A DNA stretch of 64,000 bases from Planktotalea sp. (GTDB lineage Bacteria > Pseudomonadota > Alphaproteobacteria > Rhodobacterales > Rhodobacteraceae): positions 73,078-137,077 of the forward strand of contig NZ_JABBAL010000015.1 of assembly GCF_018607995.1 (NCBI RefSeq). Direction: 5' to 3'. Shown in pieces: positions 37,794 through 47,040 of this stretch. The notes under the pieces were generated by a model that was given only the letters and a program-made list of their open reading frames with translations, was not told the origin of the DNA and did no database searches. A program made the position numbers and the translations under genes. Position 1 is the stretch's first letter; every line of letters begins with the position of its first letter.

Positions 37794-38410
37794 TGTGCCT
37801 CCGCCTCGCTTAACAATCCAGCGCGAACCAATCGCGCGGCCCAACCACTGGGACCTTCAAACAAATGCGTTTGCCAACCGCGTGCAGCGGCGGCCTCTAT
37901 GTTCTCGAGCCGATCATCTGCAAACAGCAAACTCGCACGCGCAATGCCGCAATCAGTTTCAAGTTGCTCATAGATTTCCGCATCGGGTTTGATCACTTTC
38001 ATATGGCCAGACACATACGCTCGATCAAACTCGCTAAGGAAATCATAGGTTCCTTGGGCAATCCCGAATGTTTCAACACCAAAATTCGTCAAAGCAAATA
38101 CAGGCACCTGTTTTGCGCTCAAGGCCCGTAATAGTCGCACGGAATGCGCGATAGGGGGGCTGGCCATCTCGATCCAATTGTCATGCCAAATGCGAATATC
38201 GTCGCGCAACTCGGGATATTGATCGGCCGTTTCATAAATCACATCGTGAAAGTTTTCGCCGCGATCCACACGATCATTCATTGCATGGAGATCCACAGTT
38301 TCGAACATAGCGTGGCGACGCGTCTCGCCGATTACGCTGTCAAAGTAGCGCTCTGGCTGCCATTCGATCAGCACGTTTCCAATATCGAAAACAACCGCCT
38401 CAACTGTCAT
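37790..38410 (-). CDS. HAD-IA family hydrolase
   Basis: A 206-residue haloacid dehalogenase-like hydrolase. Motif I is [14 protein letters not shown] with the nucleophile aspartate, motif II is FALTNFG, and the motif III/IV region is [12 protein letters not shown] with [12 protein letters not shown]. The pattern FDIGNVL and the length suit YihX/epoxide-hydrolase-N-type phosphatases. Overlaps its neighbours by 4 bp on each side. Confidence 0.9.
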   Translation of the reverse strand: MTVEAVVFDIGNVLIEWQPERYFDSVIGETRRHAMFETVDLHAMNDRVDRGENFHDVIYETADQYPELRDDIRIWHDNWIEMASPPIAHSVRLLRALSAKQVPVFALTNFGVETFGIAQGTYDFLSEFDRAYVSGHMKVIKPDAEIYEQLETDCGIARASLLFADDRLENIEAAAARGWQTHLFEGPSGWAARLVRAGLLSEAEAQ

Positions 38411-38865
38411 GCGATTTTTCCTTTTGCAGCCCTCAAGGCGCGTTCCAAAGAATCCAAAAATCGGGAGCGGTCGGTTTTGGAAAAGGGTTTGCCACCACCC
38501 CCTGCACCCAGTGGATTGGCTTCGCGCAGATCGGCCATTAGATCACGCATCGCCAAGCGTTGCCCGATGTTGGCTGCGGTGAACCGATCCCCGTTGTGCT
38601 GCAACACCTCTGCACCCGCTTCGACGCATTTGGCGGCCAGTGGGATGTCGCCCGTCACCACCACATCCGCAGGGCCGCAGCGATCTGCGATCCACATGTC
38701 GGCCACATCTGGCCCCGCATCGACGATGATGTTTTCCACCAAAGGGTTCTGCGAGGGCCGCAAACCACCGTTTGAAACGACATACATCGTCACGCGGTGG
38801 CGGGTCGCGACCTTTTCCGCTTCTGCCTTAACGGGGCATGCATCTGCATCGATGAAAAGGCTCAA
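38407..38865 (-). CDS. YaiI/YqxD family protein (DUF188)
   Basis: A 152-residue protein of DUF188, related to PIN-type nucleases. It begins with the typical [18 protein letters not shown] and includes [34 protein letters not shown] and the C-terminal [16 protein letters not shown]. The exact substrate is unknown. Coupled by 4-bp overlaps in the fghA operon. Confidence 0.93.
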   Translation of the reverse strand: MSLFIDADACPVKAEAEKVATRHRVTMYVVSNGGLRPSQNPLVENIIVDAGPDVADMWIADRCGPADVVVTGDIPLAAKCVEAGAEVLQHNGDRFTAANIGQRLAMRDLMADLREANPLGAGGGGKPFSKTDRSRFLDSLERALRAAKGKIA

Positions 38866-39692
38866 GCGTGGAGCGCTTCCGCATGAAAACTGATGTGATC
38901 TTCCATGAAGGTCGAGATGAAGAAATAGCTATGATCATAGCCTGGCTGCATACGGAAGTTCATTGGCTGTCGGCGCTTGGTTGCGGCTTCTGCCAATGCT
39001 TCGGGCTTTAGTAAATCAAGAAATTGATCATTGGTGCCCGTGTCAATCAGGACAGGTCCGTCAAAGCCCTTTTCCGCCATCATAAGCGTGGCGTCATGTT
39101 TCGCCCATGTGCTTTCGTCACTGCCAAGATATGCGCTGAGCTGCTTGCGCCCCCAATCAGAGGCCGTCGGATTGCAGATCGGTGCGAAGGCTGAGACTGA
39201 GCGAAAGCGTCCCTCAAGATTCATCGCCATCGTCAAGGCACCATGCCCGCCCATGGAGTGACCCGTGATCGCTTGGCGTTCCATATCTACTTCGAATTGA
39301 TCTTCGATCAATGCGGGGAGTTCGTCAGCCAGATAGCTCCACATTTTGTAGTGCGGCGACCATGGGGATTGGGTCGCGTCCACATAAAACCCTGCACCTT
39401 GGCCAAGGTCATAAGCTTCATCATTGGCCACGGCTTCCCCGCGCGGGGAAGTGTCAGGGAAGACCAAAGCGATCCCTTGCGCTGCGGCCCAGTTTTGCGC
39501 GCCTGCTTTGACCATCGCGTTTTCATGTGTGCATGTCAGACCCGAGAGGAACCACAAGAGCGGCACAGGGCCGTTTTCAGCCTTGGCTGGCACGAATAGA
39601 CCGAAGGTCATATCGCCGCCGCAGACATCTGACTTATGCGTGTAAACGCCTTGGGTGCTGCCAAAGCAGGCGTTCTCTGAAATGGGGGTCAT
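38862..39692 (-). CDS. fghA: S-formylglutathione hydrolase
   Basis: A 276-residue serine esterase of the esterase D group that hydrolyses S-formylglutathione to formate and glutathione, the second step of glutathione-dependent formaldehyde oxidation. The nucleophile elbow is [10 protein letters not shown], with the N-terminal [27 protein letters not shown] and the C-terminal [11 protein letters not shown] holding the catalytic histidine. It is first in the reverse operon. The matching alcohol dehydrogenase (adhC/flhA) is not in the window. Confidence 0.94.
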   Translation of the reverse strand: MTPISENACFGSTQGVYTHKSDVCGGDMTFGLFVPAKAENGPVPLLWFLSGLTCTHENAMVKAGAQNWAAAQGIALVFPDTSPRGEAVANDEAYDLGQGAGFYVDATQSPWSPHYKMWSYLADELPALIEDQFEVDMERQAITGHSMGGHGALTMAMNLEGRFRSVSAFAPICNPTASDWGRKQLSAYLGSDESTWAKHDATLMMAEKGFDGPVLIDTGTNDQFLDLLKPEALAEAATKRRQPMNFRMQPGYDHSYFFISTFMEDHISFHAEALHA

Positions 39693-39725
39693 AGTGGGTC
39701 GTGCTCCTGTAGTGTGGGTTTTGGC

Positions 39726-40655
39726 CTAAAGCTGGCTTACCCATCCAATGACTAATGAAACGGTGACAATGCTGATTGTAGTGGATACCAAAATTGCGGC
39801 AGAGACCCTTTGCGGCGCAACGCCATAATGCTGCGCCAACATGAAGACGTTGCCCGCGACTGGCAAGGCGGCAGCGGCGATAATCACGCCTGCGGAAAAA
39901 GGGTCGAGCGGAAAGAGATAGATCGCGGCTATCGCGACAAAAGCTGGATGCAGGACCAGTTTGCAAAATGAGAGCCATGCGGCCACTTCGACCTTCTCGG
40001 TGGATTTACTGGCAAGCGATGCGCCAATCGCAAACAGCGCACCGGGGGTTGCGGCAGAGCCGAGCAACTCTGCAAACGCATCAACGGCCCTTGGCAAAGG
40101 CGCGCCCGTTGCGGACCACATAAGGCCTAGCATCATCGACACAATCATTGGGTTCTTTAAGAGGCCAAGGCCGATAGTCTTAAAGATCGACAGATCAAAG
40201 CGGCCATCCTTGGCAATCGACATCAAAACGACGATCAAGCTGGAAAACACCACAAGATCGACTGCGAGCACCAGAATGACGGGTCCAATCGCGTTCTCCC
40301 CCATGAGCAGAACCAGCATGGGAACGCCAAGAAATCCAGTGTTTCCAATGACTGCGCATTGCGCCTCGATTGCGGTCTTGGCGAAGCCCTGATTGCGCAG
40401 CAAAGCGACAATTGTTGCCACACCATAGATGAACGCGGTTCCCCACAGATAGGCGATAACCAAACGCCCGTTCCACACCTCGCCCAGCGGAAGATTGGCG
40501 GAAAAGCGAAATAGCATCGCAGATAGGGCGAAATAGAAAACGAATTTGGTCAGATAGGTCGTTGCCTCCGGCGTGAAAAAGCCGGTGCGCCCTGCGCCAT
40601 ATCCAAGCGCAATGATCGCGAAGAAAGGCAACGTCTGTAAGAAGATATCAAGCAT
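39726..40655 (-). CDS. AEC family transporter (auxin efflux carrier type)
   Basis: A 309-residue membrane protein with about ten hydrophobic helices of the AEC family; it shows ALGYGAGRTGFFTPEATTYL at the N-terminus and the internal GNTGFLGVPM segment, which are typical. Members carry malonate, malate or other organic acids. ATG at 40655 (MLDIFLQTLPFF) is the family-like start. It is divergent from the TetR regulator, which may control it. Confidence 0.88.
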   Translation of the reverse strand: MLDIFLQTLPFFAIIALGYGAGRTGFFTPEATTYLTKFVFYFALSAMLFRFSANLPLGEVWNGRLVIAYLWGTAFIYGVATIVALLRNQGFAKTAIEAQCAVIGNTGFLGVPMLVLLMGENAIGPVILVLAVDLVVFSSLIVVLMSIAKDGRFDLSIFKTIGLGLLKNPMIVSMMLGLMWSATGAPLPRAVDAFAELLGSAATPGALFAIGASLASKSTEKVEVAAWLSFCKLVLHPAFVAIAAIYLFPLDPFSAGVIIAAAALPVAGNVFMLAQHYGVAPQRVSAAILVSTTISIVTVSLVIGWVSQL

Positions 40656-40818
40656 TAAAACAGAGGTAACTTGCCTATTGAACCGGAGCAAGACCGAAGC
40701 GAGTGTGCGACGCCTAAAACACAACAGCTGCTGATTATTGGAACGCGGCGTTGGGAAAGACAGGGTTGTTATGCTACACAGACCGTTCGGATGTGCAGGC
40801 TGCGCCGTAGCGTTGGAG

Positions 40819-41448
40819 ATGAAATTGAATATACACAGCACAGCGATCCGCAAGGGTCGCAAGTTTGATCAAGTCTTGGAAGGCGCGCGCGAAATCTTTT
40901 TGGCGGACGGCTTTGGTGCAGCCAATATGGATCATGTGGCCAAGGCTAGCGGCGTGTCCAAAGCCACGCTTTATAGCTATTTTGCCGATAAAGAGAGCCT
41001 GTTTATTGTCGTCGTTCAAACCATTTGCGCGCACCAAGCGGAGCAGGCGATGCAACACATCGATCAAAGCGCACCGCCCGGAGATGTTCTCAGCAGTGCA
41101 GCACGCCACTTGTTGGGGTTTATGACATCCGAATTTGGGCAACGAATTTTCCGCATTTGCGTGGCAGAGGCGGATCGTTTTCCCGACCTTGGCCTCGCGT
41201 TTTATCAAAGCGGGCCGATGGTCGTGCGTGAAAAGATCGGTGAATATTTACACGATGCGACAGCCAAGGGCTTACTAGATATTGTCGATTGCGATTTAGC
41301 AGCGGATCAATTTGCGGAACTCTGTAAGGCGGATATCTTTCCGAAGATCCTGTTCGGTGTTCAAACCAACTTTGAAAAAGCAGAGCTAGAACGCGTCATC
41401 GAAGGCGCTGTCACCACTTTCCTCGCGCGGTACAGCCGCGAACAGTAA
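40819..41448 (+). CDS. TetR/AcrR family transcriptional regulator
   Basis: A regulator of about 209 residues with a TetR helix-turn-helix (MDHVAKASGVSKATLYSYFA, at about residues 36-55) and a C-terminal ligand domain resembling the AefR group (LLGFMTSEFGQRIFRICVAE). The start is uncertain: ATG at 40819 suits domain position but GGAG abuts it; an in-frame ATG at 40771 is an alternative. It is divergent from the AEC transporter gene, a typical arrangement for local control of an exporter. Confidence 0.87.
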   Translation: MKLNIHSTAIRKGRKFDQVLEGAREIFLADGFGAANMDHVAKASGVSKATLYSYFADKESLFIVVVQTICAHQAEQAMQHIDQSAPPGDVLSSAARHLLGFMTSEFGQRIFRICVAEADRFPDLGLAFYQSGPMVVREKIGEYLHDATAKGLLDIVDCDLAADQFAELCKADIFPKILFGVQTNFEKAELERVIEGAVTTFLARYSREQ

Positions 41449-41476
41449 ACGGTGGGAACAAGACGTACGGTTCAGA

Positions 41477-42652
41477 TCAAAGACCCGCTTCAGCCTGAAT
41501 TTGCTTTCGCGATTTGCGAGCGCGTTCTGTTGCGGATTTAAGTTGACCGCAGGCCGCCATGATATCCTCGCCACGCGGCTTGCGGATCGGCGACGCATAG
41601 CCCGCCTTATAGATGATGTCCGCAAAGCGATGGATGCGATTGCCGGAGGAGCGCTTATAAGGCGCGTCGGGCCATTCGTTGAAAGGAATTAGATTGATTT
41701 TGGCGGGAATGCCTTCAATCAATTTGATTAAACGGTGCGCATCGGCATCTGTGTCATTGATCCCGTCAAGCATCACATATTCAAAAGTAATCCGTTCTGA
41801 ATTGGACACACGCGGATAGGCACGAAGCGCTTCGACAAGCACCTCGATATTCCAGCGTTTGTTGATCGGAACCAGCTTGTCGCGGACCTCATCCGTGGTT
41901 GCGTGAAAGCTGATCGCCAGTTGGCAGCCGATCTCTTCCGCCGTGCGCGCGATTTCTGGGACAACGCCAGAGGTCGATAGTGTGATACGACGGCGCGACA
42001 GCTGAATGCCCTCGGCGTCCATCGCAATCTTCATCGCGTCGCGCACGTTTTCAAAGTTGTACAGCGGCTCGCCCATGCCCATCAAAACGATGTTGCTTAA
42101 GAGGCGTGTTTCATCCTTGGGCGCACCTTGCTCTGGCCATTCATCCAGATCGTCACGCGCGATCATGACTTGGCCGATGATCTCGCCTGCGGTCAGATTG
42201 CGCACCAGTTTTTGCGTGCCTGTGTGACAGAAGGAACAGGTCAGCGTGCAACCAACTTGCGAGGACACACAGAGCGTGCCGCGTCCGTCTTCAGGGATAT
42301 AAACCACCTCAACCTCGTGACCGCCTGCGATCTTGACGAGATATTTGCGGGTACCATCCTCGGACACCTGACGTGTGACCACCTCAGGGACTTCGATCGC
42401 AAACTTCTCGGCTAATTCAGCGCGGTACGTTTTGGAGAGGTTCGTCATCTCATCAAAGTCGCGCTTGCCCCATTGATAGATCCACTGCCAAATTTGGCCT
42501 GCACGCATCTTTGCCTGCTTTTCGGGCGTACCATTCTCGATCAATGCATCGCGCATACCATCGCGTGTCAAACCAACGAGATTGATCGGACCCTCCGGCA
42601 GTTTGCGCGGAATGGTCATAACGTCTTGCGTGATCGGAGCTGTGGCCGTCAT
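41477..42652 (-). CDS. rlmN: 23S rRNA (adenine(2503)-C2) / tRNA (adenine(37)-C2)-methyltransferase
   Basis: A 391-residue radical SAM methyltransferase acting on A2503 of 23S rRNA and A37 of some tRNAs. The cluster motif C-x3-C-x2-C is in [17 protein letters not shown], followed by [17 protein letters not shown], and the catalytic cysteine of the C-terminal [14 protein letters not shown] at 42652 gives the family-like start. It ends 28 bp from the convergent TetR gene. Confidence 0.96.
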   Translation of the reverse strand: MTATAPITQDVMTIPRKLPEGPINLVGLTRDGMRDALIENGTPEKQAKMRAGQIWQWIYQWGKRDFDEMTNLSKTYRAELAEKFAIEVPEVVTRQVSEDGTRKYLVKIAGGHEVEVVYIPEDGRGTLCVSSQVGCTLTCSFCHTGTQKLVRNLTAGEIIGQVMIARDDLDEWPEQGAPKDETRLLSNIVLMGMGEPLYNFENVRDAMKIAMDAEGIQLSRRRITLSTSGVVPEIARTAEEIGCQLAISFHATTDEVRDKLVPINKRWNIEVLVEALRAYPRVSNSERITFEYVMLDGINDTDADAHRLIKLIEGIPAKINLIPFNEWPDAPYKRSSGNRIHRFADIIYKAGYASPIRKPRGEDIMAACGQLKSATERARKSRKQIQAEAGL

Positions 42653-42700
42653 GGGAGTGTCGCCTTTTGATGGGTTGCGCGGGCTATACACCGGATTCGT

Positions 42701-42741
42701 CACAAAATGAAAGACGCCGCACCAAATTGGCACGGCGTGTC
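42701..42741 (-). terminator. Terminator of the IalB-like gene
   Basis: On the reverse strand a GC-rich stem (acgccg..cc / gg..cggcgt with a small internal loop) is followed by tctttcatttt. It lies about 25 bp past the stop of the IalB-like gene. Confidence 0.6.
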
Positions 42742-42763
42742 TAAATCAACTTGGCGGGAAGGC

Positions 42764-43291
42764 TTACTTGCAGCGCTTCTCGGACTCTTCAACAGAGGCG
42801 GTGAACCCCAGCAGCGAAAACGTGTCTTGCGTCTGAGTGCCACGATCAGAGCGCGCCGTCATAATCGCAGAGCTACCGCGTTTCATTGCCGTAATTATCT
42901 TCGCATCATCCGCAGGGGTCGCGGGCCACGCCCATTCACCTTTTGTGAACAATTCAAACTCTGTGCCGCTGATGTTCATATTGACGGAAGAACCATCCTC
43001 GAAAGGATAGCCGCCTGTGAAGGTCACTTGGCCCGTCACCCCGGATCCCGGGCGATTGAACACAAACAGCAAAATGTCACTGCGTTTCACCGCAACAACG
43101 CGTCCATCGCGTGAGTTTACGGTTTCTTTCGGAGACGACACGCTCCAGCATTCCTTCGGATTGCTTTCAACGAAAACGCTCCAATCGGTGTTTGCGCCAA
43201 CGCGGTTGGTGCTCTGTGCCTGAGCAAATGCGCCTGTTGCTGCAACCGCCAAAGCGGCCGCCAAACTTGTGCGCGAGATCCATGAATTCAT
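42764..43291 (-). CDS. Invasion-associated locus B (IalB) family protein
   Basis: A 175-residue periplasmic protein with a clear signal peptide (SLAAALAVAATGAFAQA) followed by the IalB core: TDWSVFVESNPKECWSVSSP, VNMNISGTEFELFTKGEWAW and DTFSLLGFTASVE. The family is named for a Bartonella factor but is widespread in free-living alphaproteobacteria, with an unknown housekeeping role. ATG at 43291 gives the signal peptide directly. It is divergent from the asparaginase gene. Confidence 0.88.
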   Translation of the reverse strand: MNSWISRTSLAAALAVAATGAFAQAQSTNRVGANTDWSVFVESNPKECWSVSSPKETVNSRDGRVVAVKRSDILLFVFNRPGSGVTGQVTFTGGYPFEDGSSVNMNISGTEFELFTKGEWAWPATPADDAKIITAMKRGSSAIMTARSDRGTQTQDTFSLLGFTASVEESEKRCK

Positions 43292-43466
43292 CTTGTCCAG
43301 CCTCCAGCTGTCCTTAGCCTCACTCGTTCCTTTACGCGCGTCGCCTGTTCTCGGCTCTCTACGCAAAAGGATATTTTTCTTCTCGACAAAAGCACATTAG
43401 CCTGAAATCCACCACAGGTGAATGCCTCCTTGGCATTTTTTCGCCGTTCAAATCCTGGAGATTATC

Positions 43467-44465
43467 ATGACCCAACCCGTTCCTCTGGCTGAAATCTGGC
43501 GCGGTGAATTTTTGGAGAGTGTGCATCTGGGTCATGCGGTCATTTGCAATGGTGCTGGCGAGATTGTGCAAGCTTGGGGCAACGCCGACGAAATCGTGCT
43601 CCCGCGCTCGTCTTCTAAGATGCTGCAAGGCATTCCTTTGATCACATCGGGTGCTGCGGATGCAGCGGGTCTGAGCACAGAGCAACTTGCGCTGGCCTGT
43701 GCATCCCATCAAGGTGCGGCGATCCACACGGACCGGGTGAGCGCTTGGCTCAATGACCTAGGTTTATGCAATGATGACATGCGTTGCGGGCCGCAAATGC
43801 CCAGTGATAAACTTGCGAAAACCGATTTGATCAAAACTGATGCAAGCCCCTGCCAGATCCACAACAACTGTTCTGGCAAGCATGTGGGCTTCCTGACATT
43901 GACCAAGCATTTGAAGGCTGGGCCCGAGTACATTGACCCCACGCACCCCGTGCAGAAAGCCTGCCTTGATGCGTTCGAGGAAACTACGCAACTTACTTCT
44001 CCCGGCTTTGGCATTGATGGCTGTTCTGCCCCCAATTTTGCTAGCTCTTTGCGGGGTATCGCGCGCGCGATGGGATTCTTTGCATCCGCACATACGCGTT
44101 CAGACAGTGTCAGCTCTGCTGCGGCACGTTTGACCGAAGCGATGGCTCTTCATCCCGAATTGGTTGCGGGAGAGACCCGTGCTTGCACAGAATTGATGTG
44201 CGCGATGGGTGGGCGAACTGCGATCAAAACAGGGGCGGAAGCGTTCTATGTTGCCATTCTGCCAGAACAACAGCTTGGTATTGCACTGAAAGTTGCAGAC
44301 GGCACAACGCGTGGTGCAGAATGTGCGGTTGCGGCCTTGTTGGTGCGCGCAGGCGTTCTTGATAGGAACCATCCCGCCACCCTGAAACGTATGAACGCCC
44401 CGATCACCAACTGGCGTGGGACGCTCACAGGATACATTCGACCCGCGGCTGGCCTTTTGGCTTAA
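43467..44465 (+). CDS. L-asparaginase, Rhizobium etli type (PF06089)
   Basis: A 332-residue protein of the asparaginase II (PF06089) class, unrelated in fold to the E. coli enzymes. The motifs known from the R. etli ReAV enzyme are present: PRSSSKMLQ with the serine/lysine pair, HNNCSGKHVG with a zinc cysteine and lysine, and GIDGCSAPNF with a second zinc cysteine. It would release ammonia from asparagine in the cytosol. ATG at 43467 follows a ggaga site. Its TAA stop shares a TTAA with the stop of the convergent thioredoxin gene. Confidence 0.9.
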   Translation: MTQPVPLAEIWRGEFLESVHLGHAVICNGAGEIVQAWGNADEIVLPRSSSKMLQGIPLITSGAADAAGLSTEQLALACASHQGAAIHTDRVSAWLNDLGLCNDDMRCGPQMPSDKLAKTDLIKTDASPCQIHNNCSGKHVGFLTLTKHLKAGPEYIDPTHPVQKACLDAFEETTQLTSPGFGIDGCSAPNFASSLRGIARAMGFFASAHTRSDSVSSAAARLTEAMALHPELVAGETRACTELMCAMGGRTAIKTGAEAFYVAILPEQQLGIALKVADGTTRGAECAVAALLVRAGVLDRNHPATLKRMNAPITNWRGTLTGYIRPAAGLLA

Positions 44466-44875
44466 GCTGTCGCTGCACCCAAAGCTGCATCAACCAACTT
44501 CTTGATATTGCGCTTGGAGGTGTCCGCAATGATGCGCCCAATCTCTTTCTTGCTTTTCATCGCAACCAGCGTGGAGCGGCGCGGAATTTTCAAACGATCT
44601 GCCATGACTGAATTGCCGTAAGTGTCCCAATCGACATCAATGAACACAATGTTCTGATCATATGCAGGGTTCTCTGCTTTCAGGCTTTCCAGAACACGAC
44701 CTTGTGCACGGCACGTTCCGCACCAGCTTGCAGTGAAATCAAGGAACACTGTATCGCCAGCCGCTTGATGTTTTTTCAGCAAGCCAGGCACATAGTTTAC
44801 AGCACTTGCGAGCGCTGGTGCAGCAGGCATCACGAGCGTCGCAGCACCGGATAGGATCAATGTTCTACGGTTCAT
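44462..44875 (-). CDS. Periplasmic thioredoxin family protein
   Basis: A 137-residue thioredoxin-fold protein exported by an N-terminal signal with a twin-arginine-like start (MNRRTLILSGAATLVM). The redox motif is WCGTC in FLDFTASWCGTCRAQ, similar to the C-terminal domain of DsbD. Together with the CcdA homologue 25 bp upstream it forms a split DsbD-like system that would move electrons from cytosolic thioredoxin to periplasmic thiols. The cis-proline region appears as KIPRRSTLV. Confidence 0.88.
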   Translation of the reverse strand: MNRRTLILSGAATLVMPAAPALASAVNYVPGLLKKHQAAGDTVFLDFTASWCGTCRAQGRVLESLKAENPAYDQNIVFIDVDWDTYGNSVMADRLKIPRRSTLVAMKSKKEIGRIIADTSKRNIKKLVDAALGAATA

Positions 44876-44899
44876 TTTTAACTCCTTGGTAGGTTCGAA

Positions 44900-45613
44900 T
44901 TACAAAGCAACAGATAGTTCTTGCAGCCAGATCGGCATGATATCGAGCAGCCAGCTTTCAACGGCATAGTGCCACTTGAAGAACAGTATAAGACCGACGG
45001 CGACGAAAACTACGCCAAGCAAAGGGCGCGCAGCGACAGCAAATTTGCGCATTGCCGCTTGGCGCTTTTGCAAAGCAGAACGCGCGCCATAGCCAAGCAC
45101 AAGAATGATTGTGGAAATCCCAAGCGCGAAGAAGATCATGATTGCAGTCGCGCGCAGCAGACTTTCGCCTTGGCTTGCTAGGGATATGGCACCACCTAAT
45201 GTCGGACCAACACAAGGGCTCCATACAGCGCCCAGCAACATGCCACCGACGAATTGTCCGGTGAGCGATCCACGATCCACCTCGTCCAATCCACTATCCG
45301 CGCGCGCCGCAAAACCATCGGTCGCGGTTGAGAATACGGCCGAGGCTTGGGGCACCAGCAGCACGATTCCGAAGAGGATCATTAAAACCGCGCCTGCATG
45401 TGCTATATCATCAGCGTTTAACCCAACAGCGCGGCCAAAGGCAGAGACAGCAACGCCGAGGACGACGAAGGATAGGCTCATCCCAGCGGCTAACGTGGCG
45501 GGCCCCCAATAGCTCGCTTGTAAGGCCGTGGCCAATACAATCGGCAACACCGGCAAAACGCAGGGGTTAATCAGCGTCAGCAATCCTGCGCCATATGCAA
45601 TTATTAATTCCAT
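44900..45613 (-). CDS. ccdA: Cytochrome c biogenesis protein CcdA family
   Basis: A 237-residue membrane protein with six predicted helices of the CcdA/DsbD-beta family. One conserved cysteine lies in LTLINPCVLPVLPIVLA near the N-terminus and another in GAVWSPCVGPTLGGAI, the pair that carries electrons across the membrane. ATG at 45613 is the family-like start. The adjacent periplasmic thioredoxin is its probable partner. Confidence 0.9.
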   Translation of the reverse strand: MELIIAYGAGLLTLINPCVLPVLPIVLATALQASYWGPATLAAGMSLSFVVLGVAVSAFGRAVGLNADDIAHAGAVLMILFGIVLLVPQASAVFSTATDGFAARADSGLDEVDRGSLTGQFVGGMLLGAVWSPCVGPTLGGAISLASQGESLLRATAIMIFFALGISTIILVLGYGARSALQKRQAAMRKFAVAARPLLGVVFVAVGLILFFKWHYAVESWLLDIMPIWLQELSVAL

Positions 45614-45672
45614 GACAGTGGTCGTACGGCGAAACCTGACAGTCTGCCACCCCACAACATACTGTTGTGCGT

Positions 45673-46548
45673 TCAACTGTCCGTGGGTTTTTGTTTCGAA
45701 TGCTGAACAAGTAGGATGCCGACGGTGATGATCAAAACGCCAAATACATCCATAACTCCAAGGGTTTCACCCAGCAAAAGCGCAGCGATCGTGACGCCAA
45801 AGAATGGATTGAGGAAATGAAACGTTGATGCACGCACAGCGCCGATCCGTTCAACGAGGCGAAACCAGATGAAAGTCGCAACAAGGCCGGGGATAAGCGT
45901 CGTATACGCAAATGCGGCAGCAAGCTTGAGCGAGGGATTGAGGAAATAGGTTTCCGTAAACGCAGCCACAACACCCAAAATCGCGGAACCAACGAGCATT
46001 TGCAGACCAACGATCATCAGCAAATTACCGCCCGAAGATGCCCCGCGCATCGCAAGTGTCGCAACACTCAGGCCAATCGCGCCAATCACACAAAGCGCCA
46101 TCCCAAACGCATCTGCATTTCCATCAAAGCGCGCGCCCATGATCAGCACAACGCCAACGATACCTATGAAAAGACCGATGATACCTTGGGTTGGCAGCTT
46201 GTCCTTGAGTAAGACCCAACCAGCCCCCGCAACTATCAATGGCATGGTCGAAGCGATGATAGAGGCGAGCGACGCTTCGACTGTTTGCATCGCCATGAAA
46301 TTCAGCCCGAGATAAAGCGCATTCTGACACAGGCCAAAGACGAACACAGCACGCCACTGAGCAGCTGTAAGGCGCCAACGCTGGCCGAGTGCTTTGGCAA
46401 TCGCAATTCCAATTACACCCGAGATAAAGAACCGCAGACTAAGCGACATCAGAGGTGGCGCGTCTTGTACGATGATGCGCGCGGAGGTGAACGCGCTTGA
46501 CCACATGAATGCAAAGGCAAGGCCCATCAAAAGTGCGCGCAGATCCAT
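45673..46548 (-). CDS. EamA/DMT family transporter
   Basis: A 291-residue inner-membrane protein with about ten helices and two EamA repeats (LGLNFMAMQTVEASLASII, FHFLNPFFGVTIAALLLGE). Start ATG at 46548 has a strong ribosome-binding site (ggagaaagaccc). It is the upstream gene of a possible operon with ccdA and the thioredoxin gene, 59 bp before ccdA. Substrate unknown. Confidence 0.9.
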   Translation of the reverse strand: MDLRALLMGLAFAFMWSSAFTSARIIVQDAPPLMSLSLRFFISGVIGIAIAKALGQRWRLTAAQWRAVFVFGLCQNALYLGLNFMAMQTVEASLASIIASTMPLIVAGAGWVLLKDKLPTQGIIGLFIGIVGVVLIMGARFDGNADAFGMALCVIGAIGLSVATLAMRGASSGGNLLMIVGLQMLVGSAILGVVAAFTETYFLNPSLKLAAAFAYTTLIPGLVATFIWFRLVERIGAVRASTFHFLNPFFGVTIAALLLGETLGVMDVFGVLIITVGILLVQHSKQKPTDS

Positions 46549-46562
46549 TGGGTCTTTCTCCA

Positions 46563-46595
46563 ATTAAAAAGGGCCGCTCAACCAGAGCGACCCTT
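46563..46595 (-). terminator. Rho-independent terminator after the HU gene
   Basis: On the reverse strand an 11-bp stem (aagggtcgctc / gagcggccctt, one G-T pair) with a five-base loop is followed by ttttaatt. It separates the HU gene from the EamA transporter gene. Confidence 0.88.
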
Positions 46596-46621
46596 CTCGT
46601 AATTTTGCTAGGACAGCAAAA

Positions 46622-46909
46622 TCAGCCGTTAACGCTGTCTTTAAGTGCTTTCGCGATTGTCATTTTAACAACCTTGTCCGCGTCTTTCTTGATCTGCTCA
46701 CCTGTTGCAGGGTTACGCACCATACGCTCTGGGCGCTCGCGGCAATAGATCTTGCCAACGCCTGGAAGTGTAACAGCACCGCCGTCGGATACTTCACGTG
46801 TGATCAATGCACATACCGCATCAAGCGCTGCGCCTGATGCTTTTTTGTCTGCGCCCATCTCTTCAGCCAGTGCAGCGACCAGTTGAGTTTTTGTCATTGG
46901 TTTTGCCAT
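46622..46909 (-). CDS. hupB: HU family DNA-binding protein
   Basis: A 95-residue nucleoid protein of the HU/IHF family. The N-terminal MTKTQLVAALAEEMGADKK helices and the DNA-arm region with MVRNPATGEQIKK (proline that intercalates DNA) are clear. Two starts are possible: ATG 46915 and ATG 46909; the gggag sequence is at proper distance from 46909 and too close to 46915. A strong terminator follows. This HU has the 'MRNPATGE' variant seen in alphaproteobacterial secondary HU copies. Confidence 0.93.
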   Translation of the reverse strand: MAKPMTKTQLVAALAEEMGADKKASGAALDAVCALITREVSDGGAVTLPGVGKIYCRERPERMVRNPATGEQIKKDADKVVKMTIAKALKDSVNG

Positions 46910-47040
46910 GTTCATGGTCTCCCTTTACTGCCCGTATCTAGGGCCTCTACGTGCTCATTTAACTGCATCTTGCAAGTCAGCACAACGCATAGAGGTGAAA
47001 AAAGGTATAAAAACAGGCGTTTTGGCCGGTTTCCGCTAGG

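Noticed and set aside
46948-47036. Rho-independent terminator after amn
   Set aside because: Only a 3-bp GGC/GCC stem precedes a T run on the reverse strand; too weak to call.
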